Origin: Nageia nagi
Taxonomy: Eukaryota > Pinophyta
DNA length: 64,000 nucleotides
Reading direction: 5' to 3'
Assembly (NCBI GenBank): GCA_050084985.1
Contig: JBITNC010000001.1
Location: 105,648,001-105,712,000 of the forward strand
The translations under genes and the position numbers were made by a program. The notes beneath the pieces are model-generated. The model saw only the letters and a program-made list of their open reading frames with translations. It made no database searches and was not told the DNA's origin. This document shows positions 1 through 12,300 of this stretch, piece after piece (positions within the stretch are counted from its first letter, which is position 1; the number at the start of each line of letters is the position of its first letter).

Positions 1-2035
1 TGTACAAAAATTTTAGCTTCCACTCATGTGTACTATTGTTCATGCTAGGTTCCTTCTAGGCATGCTATTAAAATATGGATAAGCTTCTTAGAGATTTTAT
101 TTGAGCTTATAATATGCAAAAGTGAGGCTTTCATAGAGTAACATGGGATGTTTGTTGATTTCCTCATTCAATTGGAGGAATGGGTATTTTTTATTACCAC
201 AACCAAGGGTTTTCTCTTTATGCTAAGTGAATCATAAGAGCCATGGAGGAAGTTGAGGCTTGGAATATCCTTGTTAGGCACTATATTTCTATAGGCCTCC
301 ACTTTGGTAGAAATTCTAAGAAGGTTTGAATCTTCAAACAATTCTTACTACTTAAGTTCCCATCAAGATCATTAGTTCATTTATTGTCAAAAGTATTTGG
401 AAGGCTTGGGAATATTATAATCCTTAAATTCATTGGAATATAAAATAGAATTCATGAGAAGCCTCTCTTTCTTCCATGAATATTTGGTGATCTCATATTA
501 TTAAAATTGATCATTTTTCTTTGGATAGTGTTCAATGGGCTAGATCCATTTGCTTTCACAGGAAGGAAATAGACTCTCTTATGTGGTTTTTTTATTTTCA
601 AAAAAAGAATGGGTTTCCCTAGGAGCAGTTTCATAGAAATTTTAATCTACAACCAAATGAAAAGGTCACTTTTAATGTTGTTATTGAAAAAATCCTATTT
701 TTCTTTTGGAGAAAGTTGGGCTATAAGCTTTTTCAAGGGCCTTGGTGGGATTATTAGTGTTGGTCTAAGGACATTCATTTGTAAAAATTCAAATCCAAGT
801 TAGGTTATCTTTGGCTATCACCCAATTTCCTTATGTTTGGGTGATTAAACAATAGATGTAATCTTGTTTCTATCTAATATAGATAAAGATTAAGGTTTTT
901 GTACTATGGGCCCATTATTTTGATCCTAAGTAAAGTATTTTTTACTTGGAATTTGTTACATCAAGGATTACCTATCAGATACAGGTTATAACATTTGGGG
1001 GTGGAAAATACTATTTGTGATTTTTATGGGGAACTTGATAGTTTTGTTTATGTTGTTATGTCATGTTCTAAATCTTTAGCTACTTGGGATTGCAATTTAT
1101 CCTTTTTTTAATCCATTCTTAGCTACTCCCTACTCTTGGGTTTATGATTTATTAAGGGATCATTTGCAATATTTTGAACCTTTAGAGGAAGTATGGCATA
1201 TTTTTTAGCATAGTATTTTATCACTTATGGAAAATCAAGAATGGTATTATTTTTGAATGATAGGAAGCTTATTATTCCTTTTCTTTAGCTGATAAATATG
1301 CATTTTTTTGTGAATGTTGGTTGAATATCATCATTTAAGTGGAGAAAGTTAATGTGAAGGTTCAACATCTATGGAACTTACTTGATTATAGGGGTAATGA
1401 ACCTTAATCCATCAGTCAGGTCCCTCAGATGGTACCTCTCAATGATATTCTAGGTATTGTGGATGCTTCTCTCAGGAAAAATACTTCTTTGGTGAATGTA
1501 ATTCTTTTAGACATTCATATATTTATCACAGGTACTAGCCTCCTTCAAACCCTAAGAGAAGTCATATTATGGATCTTGTTTCTCCTTTCCCCTAGAGTGG
1601 CTAGGATGTTTGCCCACTATCTTCCAACCTAGTTAGCTAGGGTGATGAAGGTACACCCTCCATGATATGGAAGGATGTTGTTAATGCATGTACCATTGAG
1701 GAAGAAAATTATGAGGATATTAATACTCCTAATGATGGTTGGCGAGCATTGAGCCCTAGCAGCCAAGGTTAGGAGTATCTAGGTGACATGGATAAATTTT
1801 TCCCCCAACGTTATACCTAGTTTATTGATTGCTTCTTAGTTTTGGTGATTGAATATTATGTGTATTTTGTATATAGATAATTATTTTATACTGATATTTT
1901 TTTGTTAATTTTTGGCATTATTTTTCTAGGTTCCCCATTTCCTAACTTGAGTTAGTTTGAAAGGGATATGTTTTCTTGTTGTGTTTGATCACTGGGTGTG
2001 TTTAATTCAATCTACCCCTTTTTTATATAAAAGAG
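1..2035 (+). pseudogene. Decayed LINE (non-LTR retrotransposon), 3' part
   Basis: This is a remnant of the C-terminal end of a LINE reverse-transcriptase protein plus its 3' tail. Reading through stops, around 380-480 there is a W-x-A-W segment followed by I-H-W-N, the type of sequence found behind plant LINE RT domains. Around 940-1010 a segment of the form F-T-W-N-L-L-H-Q-G-L-P-I-R-Y-R-L is followed by G-V-x-N-T-I-C-D-F, which matches the zf-RVT zinc-binding domain that closes plant LINE ORF2. A later M-S-C segment fits the second metal-binding half. Stops and frame changes are frequent throughout, so it is long dead. The 5' end lies outside the window. The 3' end is placed near 2035, after an AT-rich tail, with no clear poly(A) or target duplication. 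The family assignment is fairly likely; the boundaries are approximate. Confidence 0.55.
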
Positions 2036-2084
2036 ATTTTAAGTTAATACAAGGTATTTTTCATCTGAAAAACAAAAAGAATAC

Positions 2085-2215
2085 AGATATGAAAGAGAAA
2101 AAGGTTTTCCTATAAGAGGAGAATATGAAAAGCTTGTTGAATAAGATGAGCATCTAGTTAAAAAAGATGAACATCTTATTGCATAAGATGAGCATCCTAT
2201 AGGAGAAGATGAATG
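2085..2215. repeat. Short degenerate minisatellite, AAGATGAGCATC type
   Basis: A run of imperfect copies of a roughly 20-base unit containing AAGATGA and CATCTTGTTG-like words lies directly left of the small LTR element. The reverse complement of the same words appears at about 5870-5930, between that element and copia element C1. Elements have therefore inserted into or beside a low-complexity GAAGATGA-rich tract. Confidence 0.5.
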
Positions 2216-2235
2216 ACCTGTAACTTTAATAATAC

Positions 2236-2984
2236 TATAGACCATAAATAATGAATTAAATAAATAATTCATTAATATGATTTATAATATATAATGTTTT
2301 TTGAGGTAATACGAGCCATTTATGATATCTAATTGATGTATAAATCTCATACATGAATAGATCATTTTGAGTACATACAAAATGAGTGATCACATGCCTA
2401 TCTTCTAATCATCAATGAGCTCTAGGTAGTCAAATTACCATACCCTCAATTTATGTAAAAAACACATTGTTAGCTACATGGATTAGGTGGATCCACACAC
2501 ATGAATTGAAGTATATGGAACCATACAAAGAGTATGACTTTAAACATAATAACATCCATGCATAATGAACACTGTTAATAGCCTAAAATACGTACATCCA
2601 TGAGCAAAAATTAAAATGCATGAGACAAGATGAAGGGTATAGCAAATTTAAGATAAATGATGTTATGAAACACCTTTTTTAGGATGGATATGATATTTCA
2701 TGTTCTATTCTCTCTCCCTCTCGTCCATCTTCTCATCCTAGGAGATATGTTGCCTTTGATATTCTTTTATAGCAACATTTTGATTCTCTTTGATTCTTGG
2801 TATCCTTGCACATGACATTGTTTATGGTGTCTTTATTAATATTTGACACCCTTTACATTATTCTATGGTCCATTTCATTGATTACATTACCTTGGGTATA
2901 TTTTAACCCTTTTTTACAATAAATATCATTGATTCTATAAAATGAACTATTTAATAAAAAATAATTCATTTTTAGGCATCTAAA
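2236..2984 (-). repeat. 3' LTR of the small LTR element
   Basis: This is the left copy of the direct repeat, with decayed termini. It aligns along its whole length with 5054-5810, apart from scattered substitutions and small indels. Shared landmarks include AATTCATTAATATGAT near the left end and a TTGGGTATATTTTAACCC segment near the right end. Confidence 0.85.
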
Positions 2985-3259
2985 TTTTGCCCCTCTTTAG
3001 AGGTGTGATTAAAGCAATGAAATTACATATTCAAAGAAATATAGAAGATAATTTTTGGAAATATTTATCCAACACTACCATTTGATGATGATGATGAGTG
3101 AGGATCCTTTGTTGCCCCCTTTTGGCTTGGTTTTCTCATGAAAACTCCTTGAGTGGTATAGCTAATACAAAATCTAAATAATTGTGTATCCTTGCGCCTT
3201 GGGATATTTTTGTCATGGAAGGAACTTTACTAGTAGGTAGTCTTACAATCCCATGCCCA

Positions 3260-3475
3260 ATATTTGTATTTCCCCTTGCACTATTCAACTATGAATCTGG
3301 CCATTCCTTCTTTTTTGATACTTAAGAATTTGATGCTCTTACATCCATGCCTTGATACAAAAGAGGTCTCATTTTCCCCTTACACTACTCAACCATGAAT
3401 CTGGCCATTCCATCATCTTTGCTACATAAGAATTTAATGCACTTATGTCCATGTCTTGATACAAAAGAGGTCATT
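3260..3475. repeat. Two tandem copies of a roughly 95-base unit inside the small LTR element
   Basis: The segment containing ATGAATCTGGCCATTCC and TTGATACAAAAGAGGTC occurs twice in succession. The rest of 2985-3844 is AT-rich with no gene recognised. Confidence 0.6.
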
Positions 3476-3844
3476 TGATTTGAGCTCTTGATTCATTGAC
3501 AAGCATGTTATTAACAACATATAAACAATAGTCAAATCACTGAAGCATGGAATATGCATTACTTGGTTTCCTTCTTTTGATGTAGATACCTATAAAAAGT
3601 GTTAGATATTCCTTGCATGAATATATTTCTAATACATAGTGAGTTGCATCATCCATTGATGATGAGTCAATGTTAGTAATCTACTTATAGTTGCATAGTC
3701 AATTTTTCTTTTTAAGTGAGTGAACTCTCACTAACTATATCGATGTCCATTGATGACCTAGTATTTTTATGTCAATGATCTGCAGATATTATACTATCAT
3801 CATTTTTTGTCTTTTTCTCTTTTTTTTTTTCTATCTACACATTA

Positions 3845-4980
3845 CTAATAGTATGTAGATAGTAATTCATGCCATTGATAGTGTGGATCCTCATCATATG
3901 CATATGAAAATTCTTTGTACCCTATTGTACCATTATTTTGAATGATTTTTGCTATCATATCTATAATTAAGTGCTCTTTTTCATCATATTGCTAAAACAA
4001 TAATGCCCTCAAGGCATATAATATGGTTGATATGAAGAAATATAGTTCTTTCCTAAAATCCATTAGAACTAAACTTTGACTATATCCATCCATGAGAGAT
4101 ACAGTAAAACTATCCATAATCATATCAATATTTGGCAATGAAATATCAAATCTTATCCCTCCAATAGGCTTATTAATATGAACCATCCATTTTGAACAAT
4201 GCATGACAAAACAAAGATCTAAACTAGGCATATCAATATAAGACCTTGTAAAATTACTATTACTCTTAATAAAATTATTTGTGTACCTTTTTTCCTATGG
4301 TGTTGGAAGAGTTGCTTCAAGTTCAACCAATTCATCATCCTTTTGTAATAGTACCAATGATCCATTCAACCCTAAAATCTTATTTTCTTCCTTATTTTCC
4401 TCATTTAAGTTCACCAATTCAAAACATGCCCCCATGTACTCTAATATATCATCATTATTATAGCAATCAAGCTTAAGTGGAATAGTATTATTATTATCAA
4501 TGTTGTCAGAAATAGGAAAATAGAACATATATTGATATGATATTTATAAACCTTTTTCAATACTCTTATGACTATCAACCATGTATTCTTGCATAAAAGG
4601 ATATGAAAAGATATTACTCATTACTATCTCTTCAACTAAACAAGTTGGATGTAATGAGAGTGATGATGCAGAGTAAGAACCATCCTCAAATTTGAGGGCC
4701 TCTTGCTTGGATGGTGAGGGAAAAATATGGATCTCCTCATACAAGGGTGAGATGAATACACCATCATAGTCTTCTTCATTTTGTTGTGATCTATTGCTAT
4801 TATCAAAATTGGTAAGTTGTGCAACTATGATAGGATCTAACACTATCAGCAAACTACCTAAACCTTTAAATTCATTTATCTCTTTATGTAGTGCATGTGC
4901 TTGTAAAATTATCTTTCAAAATGTTTCTTCCATTAACATCACTAACAGCCTAAAAATAGCGATAAACACCATTGATAGCA
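3845..4980 (-). pseudogene. Decayed ORF of unknown family inside the small LTR element
   Basis: A single - strand frame can be followed for about 380 codons with only around five in-frame stops, which is far fewer than expected by chance in DNA this AT-rich. The reading is acidic in the middle (E-E-D-Y-D-G-V-F-I-S-P-L near 4770) with later segments P-I-G-G-I-R-F-D-I and H-E-L-L-S-T-Y-Y before the terminal stop. I see no protease D-[ST]-G, RT Y-x-D-D, integrase or zinc-knuckle motif. The frame is in sense orientation for the element's LTRs. It might be a remnant gag or a captured sequence; I do not recognise it. The N terminus is unclear and may be frameshifted near 4980. Confidence 0.45.
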
Positions 4981-5040
4981 TAGATCCATTACAAAATTCT
5001 CATGAGATATCTTTGGGAGGGTAAGATAAATTAAACAATT

Positions 5041-5050
5041 AGGTTCACCA
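5041..5050 (-). other. Primer-binding-site-like sequence of the small LTR element
   Basis: On the - strand TGGTGAACC starts three bases after the 5' LTR terminus. TGG at this place is the complement of a tRNA CCA end. The cognate tRNA was not identified. The same word recurs at 57005-57014. Confidence 0.5.
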
Positions 5051-5053
5051 AAA

Positions 5054-5810
5054 TGTAGACCATAAATAATGAGTTAAATAAATAATTCATTAATATGATA
5101 TACAATATAATATATTATTTGAGTTAATACAAGCCATATATGATCTCTAATTGATGAATACACCTCATAAATGAATAGAGCATTCTAAGCACATACAAAA
5201 TGAGTGGTCACATGCCTACCCTCTGATCATTAGTGAGCTATAGGTAGTTGAATTATTGCATCATCAATTTATGTGAAAAATATGTTGTTAGATGCATGGA
5301 TAATGTGGAACCACACACATGAATTGAAGTATATGGAACTAGATAAAGAGTACTATAGATATGACTTCAAATACAATAACATAAATGCATAATGAACATT
5401 ATTAATAGCCTAAAATATGCACATCAATGAGAAAAAAATGAAATGCATGAGACAAGATGAAGGGCATAGAAAATCTTAGATAGGTGGTGTTACAAAACAC
5501 CTTTGTTGTGATGAATATGAGATTGCATTTTCTATTCTCTCTTTCTCTCACCCATCTGCTCATCCTAGAAGATATGTTGCCTTTGATGTTCTTTTATAGC
5601 AACATTTTGATCCTCTTTGATTCTTGGGATCCTTGCACATTACATTGTTTATGGTGTCATTATTGATATTTGACACCCTTTACATTGTTCTATGTCTTTT
5701 ACATTGATTACATTACCTTGGGTATATTTTAACCCTTTTTTACAATATATATCCTTGATGCTATAAAATGAATTATCTAATAAATAATAATTCATTTTTA
5801 GGTGTTTACA
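5054..5810 (-). repeat. 5' LTR of the small LTR element
   Basis: This is the right copy, with clean TGTA...TACA ends and AATAC directly outside. It pairs with 2236-2984. Confidence 0.85.
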
Positions 5811-5940
5811 AATACACTAAACCTATTTTTAGTAATTTAGATTAATAATGATCTTCCATATTGTAAATGATTCTCATCTTCAACAAGATGAACATCTTCT
5901 CTAATAAGATTTTCATCTTCTCCTCTTATATGTTCATATT

Positions 5941-6436
5941 TGTTGGAATGTATAATGCATTGTTGTAAAGGCTTTGTAATAATCTTCTATGTAAGTTCAC
6001 TAATACTTATGGGTATCATTTGATACCTTAAGTATTTAAGTGAATATGATAATGTAACTTATCCTACACTCCATTTCATGAGCATGCCCCTTGGGTAAAA
6101 GGATGTACATGTTATGCTTTTGTACATTGGATAAAATGGTGATCTAAAATGAAATTTTGGCCTATAAATAAAAGGCTCCCTCTTTGAGATCATACACCAC
6201 TTTGTTAAGTAAAGTTATGCTATATGATAGTGTTTAGAAGAAAATTTTAAGATTGTAAGAGTTCATATTTGTTAAGAAGTGAGATCTAGTTAGTGGATGT
6301 ACTCCTAGTTGGAGGAACCACTTACATCTTGAGTTATCTTTGTGAGATTGCTTTGTGAGTTATTTAGATGTTATTTGTGAGATTTCATGTGATCTTGGTA
6401 GTATAGGATTATTTTAGTTATATTTTAAATCCTTCA
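5941..6436 (+). repeat. 5' LTR of C1
   Basis: The LTR starts TGTTGGAATG and ends AATCCTTCA. It carries a TATA box (TATAAATA, 6163-6170) that should drive element transcription. Confidence 0.93.
6163..6170 (+). promoter_or_regulatory. TATA box in the C1 5' LTR
   Basis: TATAAATA lies in a GC-richer context (TTTTGGCC upstream, AAAGGCTCCC downstream). It is conserved in the 3' LTR (14222-14229) and, inverted, in the C2 LTR (24338-24347). Conservation across copies supports it as the LTR core promoter. Confidence 0.6.
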
Positions 6437-6438
6437 TT

Positions 6439-6450
6439 TGGTATTAGAGC
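6439..6450 (+). other. Primer-binding site of C1
   Basis: TGGTATTAGAGC lies two bases after the 5' LTR. It matches the standard plant copia site complementary to initiator-Met tRNA (TGGTATCAGAGC) with one C-to-T change. Confidence 0.85.
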
Positions 6451-7049
6451 TTTATGTGAAAGCTCTTCTTCAACAATTTGGTGATCTTCATTCCTCATTC
6501 TACACCTCATCTCTTCATTTCATTGTTGAGGAAAAACCAAGAGAAGGTATAAATTCCTTCCCTCTTAGTTATTATTTTGTTGCATCATGCTACTAACATA
6601 ATATTTACTACATGTTAGTTCTTTTGAGCATAATATGGCTAACAAAATTGCAATTTATTTTTAATTTTATGCTAACCTCCTATGATTACTTGAAATTTTT
6701 TAATTGCTACAATTTTTTTAAGAGGTTATTATATAAAACTTGTGTAATATTACAAAAGTAATAATACTTTGAAATATTACATAATATGCCAAAAAAAAAT
6801 TATTAATTAAGAAATATGATGCAATTTTTGAAGACTAATTTTTTTTAGGATGCATTTTTTATTATTTCTACAACTTTTTTTTTAAGTGGAGCTTAGTGTA
6901 CAAGTTGCAATATTTTATAATTACTTTTCCTTTATAATTATTTAAAAAAAGGGAGTTGTAATTTTTTCTTTACAAAATATATATGTATACTTTTATTGAA
7001 AGTTCTTATAAGGAAAGGGTTGATTTTTTCTAATAAAAAATAGGAAATT

Positions 7050-7760
7050 CTCCCTTAGTGGCCCTCATAGGCTGGTCGATGCCTTGAAAAGACTTTCATA
7101 TCCTTTCAAAAGGGCCTTATGGGTTAGCAAAAAACCCCTCTCTTTGTTAGCTCTCCTCGTCCAATTCTACCTTGCTCTTGACTATGCTCTACTACTCCCT
7201 AGGAAAAATCCCTAGTTTGCGCTCATGTGGCTAAGAACCATCAACTTCCTCCTCTATGCTCATGTGGCTAGCAACCATCAATTTACTTCTTATATCTCAA
7301 TTCCGTAGGAATATCTCTACTTGATGAGCCACTATCCTCCTTCTCACCCTCCCCTACTTGTGATTGCACCTCTTTCATGGCTATGCCATGTGCACCTCCA
7401 ACCCCTTGTAGGAAAAATTTGGCTCATCCCCTTTGCACTTGGCTATGCACTTGCCTTTATCTCTTAGAACTCTATGAATTATTTTTTGGTTGAGCTATAT
7501 CTCCTCCTCCACCTTGACTACTTGTAGGTTTGAGCTATCTTGAGCACTACCCTCCTCTTCCTCGGTTGGCCTGAGCATTGCCCACTCCATTGCACCTTCC
7601 CCTGCAATGCAAAAGTGATGCCTCCCACTTTGCCCTCCTCCACTGCAACCTCACTCCATCCTTCTCCTCACTCCATGGCCCTTTCATCCTTTCTATTTTT
7701 GGTTCCATTTTTTTAAAAAAATTTATGTGCCCCATCTAGTTTTAGTTAGACTCATTTATT
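7050..7760. other. GC-richer segment private to the C1 leader
   Basis: A CT-rich stretch inside the C1 leader, including two near-identical copies of a block starting CTCATGTGGCTA, has no counterpart that I can see in the C2 leader. The sequence on its 3' side (about 7800-9320) does align with C2 (about 21100-22450, inverted). A 62-codon - strand frame at 7547-7735 is not recognisable. It may be captured DNA or diverged leader. Confidence 0.35.
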
Positions 7761-8029
7761 TTTTGTTACCTTCCACACTTACTCAATAAACTTAGGGGTC
7801 ATCATTTTAACTATTTTTGCTCCTAAAAGCATTAAATTGCATAATAAGAAGTACTCCCCATTTAATTCTATCTTGACATCATAGAATCTGACTTAGAGTG
7901 AAGTAAGGGAAAACACTAAGCATTAAATATCTTACAAGTAGATAAGTAATATTTTATTAAGTAATATGGAGGATTTTTTGAATTGGTAAGTATGGCAATT
8001 TTATAGGCAAAATGTTTAAAGTATAAACT

Positions 8030-8480
8030 TGGCACTTCTCAAATTAACTAAACATACTACTGCTTTAGGATCAATTTTAAGTAAAAGGGGGAATCTTACT
8101 TCTTTAATGCTATTAAGGGAAAATATAGTGTATTTACTTAAAATTAGAATAGATGTATACTTCAATTTTTTTTTGAGCATGCAAAGTACTTTTAAGGATA
8201 AAGTATTAAGTTAAGCTAAGTATGCTATCTTTAAGGGTACAAATTTAAGTAAAAAAGGGTAATTTGTATGAATTTTTTACTTAAATTTTAATGCATGCAT
8301 AATTTTTAAGTTAATGCTTAGAGTTTAAATTTTAAGTTAATGCTTACTACTTAAAAGTTCATGCATGTTTATGCTTAAATGATGCATGTTTAATACTTAA
8401 ATAATGATACATGCTTAGAACTTAATTTTTTTTTGGTGATGCATGCTTAAGGATTTAAAAATTTTAAGTTAGATGCTTAA
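8030..8480. promoter_or_regulatory. Leader tract dense in TTAAGT and CATGCA words
   Basis: The C1 leader here is packed with TTAAGT/ACTTAA and with CATGCA (RY-type) motifs, for example near 8293, 8361, 8383 and 8441. The corresponding inverted tract in C2 (about 21880-22260) keeps the same word composition. This could be a regulatory or structural leader element. RY motifs are known binding sites of B3-domain seed regulators; activity here is not shown. Confidence 0.3.
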
Positions 8481-9324
8481 GTTATGATGCAATCTACTTT
8501 TTTATGAAAGAATGGACTTATACAAAATTAGGATTGATGTAATGATTTCCTATAGGGGTTGGTAAACAAAATCCATTGGACATTTAGATTTTTAAATTTG
8601 AATGGATGATGTTTTTATTTATTCTTTCTTACTTCATGTTTTGCATTTTGATTTATTTGCTTATGCAATCAAAATGCATACATTGATATGAGCAACATCT
8701 TAAAATGAATACATCTTCACATACATTTCACAAAATGACTTGTTTGGGGAGCCATGAGGTGAGGATAGATGGATTAGAGCCTTTAAGTTTGACAATCCAA
8801 ATGGTGAAAAATCCATACTTCTCAATTACCCCTAAGGCCTTTATTGGTCTAGACATAACTCCAATGGGTGGATAACCATGTGTCTAGTGATATCACATAT
8901 CTGCACATCCATTTAGGGCTTATCCTGATAACCTAAGAGGATAACTTAAAACCTAATCAAGACTAATAATTTGGTCGATCCAATATACATCATAACCTTG
9001 AAAAATAGTAGGTACTTCTCCTTATGAGAGTATAATACTAGCCAAGGTGAACTGGTTGAAGATTAGTAGTACTTGGGCTTCTCTTATGTGGACATCCAGG
9101 TGAAGGCCTAATTTTTAGACAAGAAAATAAGCCTTAACAATATAACTTTACATCTACAATTATTGGTGATGATAAAAGAATTTGGATACATGGTATGTAT
9201 ATTTGAGTTGTAAAATATTTTCACTTGTGAATCAATTCAAGCATGTCTTAGTTAATTAAATGTAACATATAATGTTGTTTATTGATCCATATGCTTATTA
9301 CTTTTTCACATCCTTATGTAGCAA

Positions 9325-12300
9325 ATGGGAGAATCCTTTTTATCCAAACACATTCTTGATGGTTCTAACTTTGGTATTTGATTACTTTGAATGAGAGCTA
9401 AATTATAGGCAAGAAAGCTTTGGCAAATAATGAATGAGAACCTTATACCTCTTACAGATGAGAAGGCACTAGAGGCTTACAACATAAACAATGAGTTGGC
9501 AACCTCCATGATCTTTCATGTAGTTTTAGATGATGTGCTCTTGATGATTTCTTCTTCAACCTTGATAAAAGAAGCTTGGGATAAGCTTAAATAAAACTAC
9601 CTTAGTTCAAAATTTTCAAGAATATTTACCATTCTCCAAAAGTTTTTTCAATCTCATCAAGGGGAAGATGAAAATGTTGTAATCTGCTTGAACAAAATCA
9701 TTGATCTAAAGACCTAACTTGTTACTTTTGGGTGCAATTGGATCAATGATGAGTTCATAGTCTTAATCATTCTTCAAAGTTTTTTTTCAAAATTTGGAAA
9801 ATTTGTGATGGTTATGGAAACAAAGCTTGAAGATGAAAAAGAAATCTTCTCTTTTGAGAACCTTTCTAGGCTCCTTTTGAAGCATAAGAAAACCCTTAAC
9901 AAAAAAGTGTTGATTTCTTCTTCAATGAAAAATAATGTTACTCTAAGAGCAACCAAAATTCTTTTCAAGAAGAAGTTCAACCATCATAAGAAATCTTATC
10001 CTTCTTCATTCAAAAGGTTTGAGAAAAGAGGCAATGGCTATAGCAGTAGGAACAATGGCAACAACAACAACAATAGGAATAACAATAATGGCAACAATAA
10101 CCACTTCAAGTAAAGAGATGGAAAAAGTAAAGCAAATAATTCATATCCTAAGAAAATTTTTGATAGTAATTATAACTATTATGGCATCGAAGGTCACAAA
10201 GAAGTTGGTTGCTATGAAAAGAAAAGAGAGGAAAAGAACAAACATAATCGAAATGTAAAGAACTTCAAAGGAAAAAAGAATATTCAAGTTGGTTTTTCTA
10301 TGGTGTTCTACTCCATATCTCATACTTTTTCATCTAATTAGATTGTTGACTCTGGTTGCACTAATCATCTATGTTTTGAAATGAAAAAGTTTGAGCACTT
10401 TCACAAGTATAGAAAAGATGCAGTTGTGATAGGTGATAACTATACCCTTGATGTCTAAGGAATTGGGAGTGTGTTGATTCATGAGAAGGTTCTTGATAAT
10501 GTGCTCTATATTCCTAAGCTTAGGATGAACCTTTTATTTGTAATATAAGTTGCTAGAAAAGGGTACTTTTTTGAATTTGACTCTAAATTTTGATGCATTA
10601 AGAAAGGAATTACCATGTTGGTTAAAGGATCAATGTAATATGATCTCTACATTGTAGATCAAGTTCCATAAAAGATGTGTCTTGCTACAAATGTATGTTT
10701 TAGAGGTAATCTTTAGCACCAATATTTAGGATACCTTAACCATAAGAGTATTCAAATCATGAAAGACCAAGAAATTATGGAAGGTTTGCCTTTTATTTCT
10801 TCTTTAGTTGGTCTATGTGAGAAGTGCATTCTTGGTAAGATGCATAGACAAAAGTTTAGAAAAGAAAAGATAATAAGAGCATCTCAACCTCTTCAACTTG
10901 TGCACTCATATTTGATGGGTTCGTTTCAAACTAAGTCTCTTGGAGGAGCATCTTACATCTTGACCTTTATTTATGAACTTAGTAGGATGACCTTTGAATA
11001 TCTACTTGAGCATAAGGATCAAACTTTTGAGAGTTTCAAAGTTTTTAAGGCCTTTGTTAAGAATCAAACTAACCTTAAAATTAAGATGTTGAGATTATAT
11101 AATGGAGGAGAATATAATAGCAATGAGTTTAATGTGTATTGTGCTAAGTATGGAATCAAGAGGTAGTTTACAATTCCATACACTCCTCAGCAAAATGGTG
11201 TTGCTAAAAGGAAAAATAGAATAATTATAGAAATGGGTAGATGCATGCGAGGTAATCTTCCTAATTTCTTAAGGGGTGAAGCTATGAGCATTACTATTTA
11301 CATCTTGAATAAGTGTCCCATAAAAGCTATTTAGGGTAAAACTACTTTTGAGGCATGGTTAGGAAGAAAATATAACATTTCACACCTTAGAGTTTTTAGT
11401 TGTGAAGCATTCTCATACATTATTTTTAAGAAAAAGAAAAAGTTGGACAAAAGAATTGAAAAGTACATCTTTATGGGTTATGACAATCAACATAGCGACT
11501 ATAGGCTCTACTCTTCATTCTACAAAATCATATTTATTTCAAAGGATGTAAAGTTTAATGAACTTCATGAAGAATCTGCTTCTAATGAGGATGTTGATGA
11601 TCTAGAGGATTCTTCAATTGTACCTAGCTGGTTAGATATTGATGTAGATAAGTCATCTTAGAAAAACAACTCTCCAACTCAAAGGGTAACTAGGAGCATG
11701 ACCTTGAAAAAATCCTTATTTGACAAGATCTACAATAAGTGTGAGCCCTCTACCTTCAAAGAAGCTTCTAAACATGAGTGCTGGATGGAAGCCATAAAAA
11801 TGGAGTATGAGGCACTTGTGAAAAATAAAACTTTGGATTTGGTTCCTTATTCTAATGAGAACAATGTGATTGACAATAAGTGGATCTACAAGGTCAAGTT
11901 CAATTCTATTGGGGATATTGAGAAATACAAGACATGATTAGTAGCCAAAGGTTATACTCAGAAATATGGTGTAGATTATGAGGAAACCTTTGCTCCCATG
12001 GAAAAGATGCTTATTGTGAGAATTATCTTTGCTCTTATTATAGCTCAAGGATGGAAAGTTTTTCAACTTGACATTGAATGTATTTTTCAATGGTGACTTA
12101 TATATGGAAATATTCATGAATCAATTAGAAGGGTTTATTATGGAAGGTAAAGAATCCTTTATGTGCAAGCTAAATAAGTTATTGTAGGAACTTAAGTAAG
12201 CACTTAGAGCTTGGTATAGGAAGATTTCATGATATTTTGTAGACATTGGTTTCTCTGACTATTTTTTTGACTTCGATCTATATGTGCTCAATTAGACAAA

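Larger units (their letters stand above)
2231..5815 (-). mobile_element. Small non-autonomous LTR retrotransposon with target duplication AATAC
   Basis: Two direct repeats of about 750 bases (2236-2984 and 5054-5810) flank a 2.07 kb interior. The right copy begins TGTAGACC and ends GTTTACA, giving TGTA...TACA termini. The left copy has decayed termini (TATAGACC and CATCTAAA). AATAC occurs immediately outside both ends (2231-2235 and 5811-5815), so the insertion is complete. On the - strand the LTR is followed by TTTTGGTGAACC, a tRNA 3'-end-like primer site. A purine tract (AAAGAGGGGCAAAA on the - strand, near 2982-2997) precedes the 3' LTR. The orientation is therefore -. The interior has no recognisable gag or pol, so the element belongs among LARD-like elements moved in trans. 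Confidence 0.85.
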
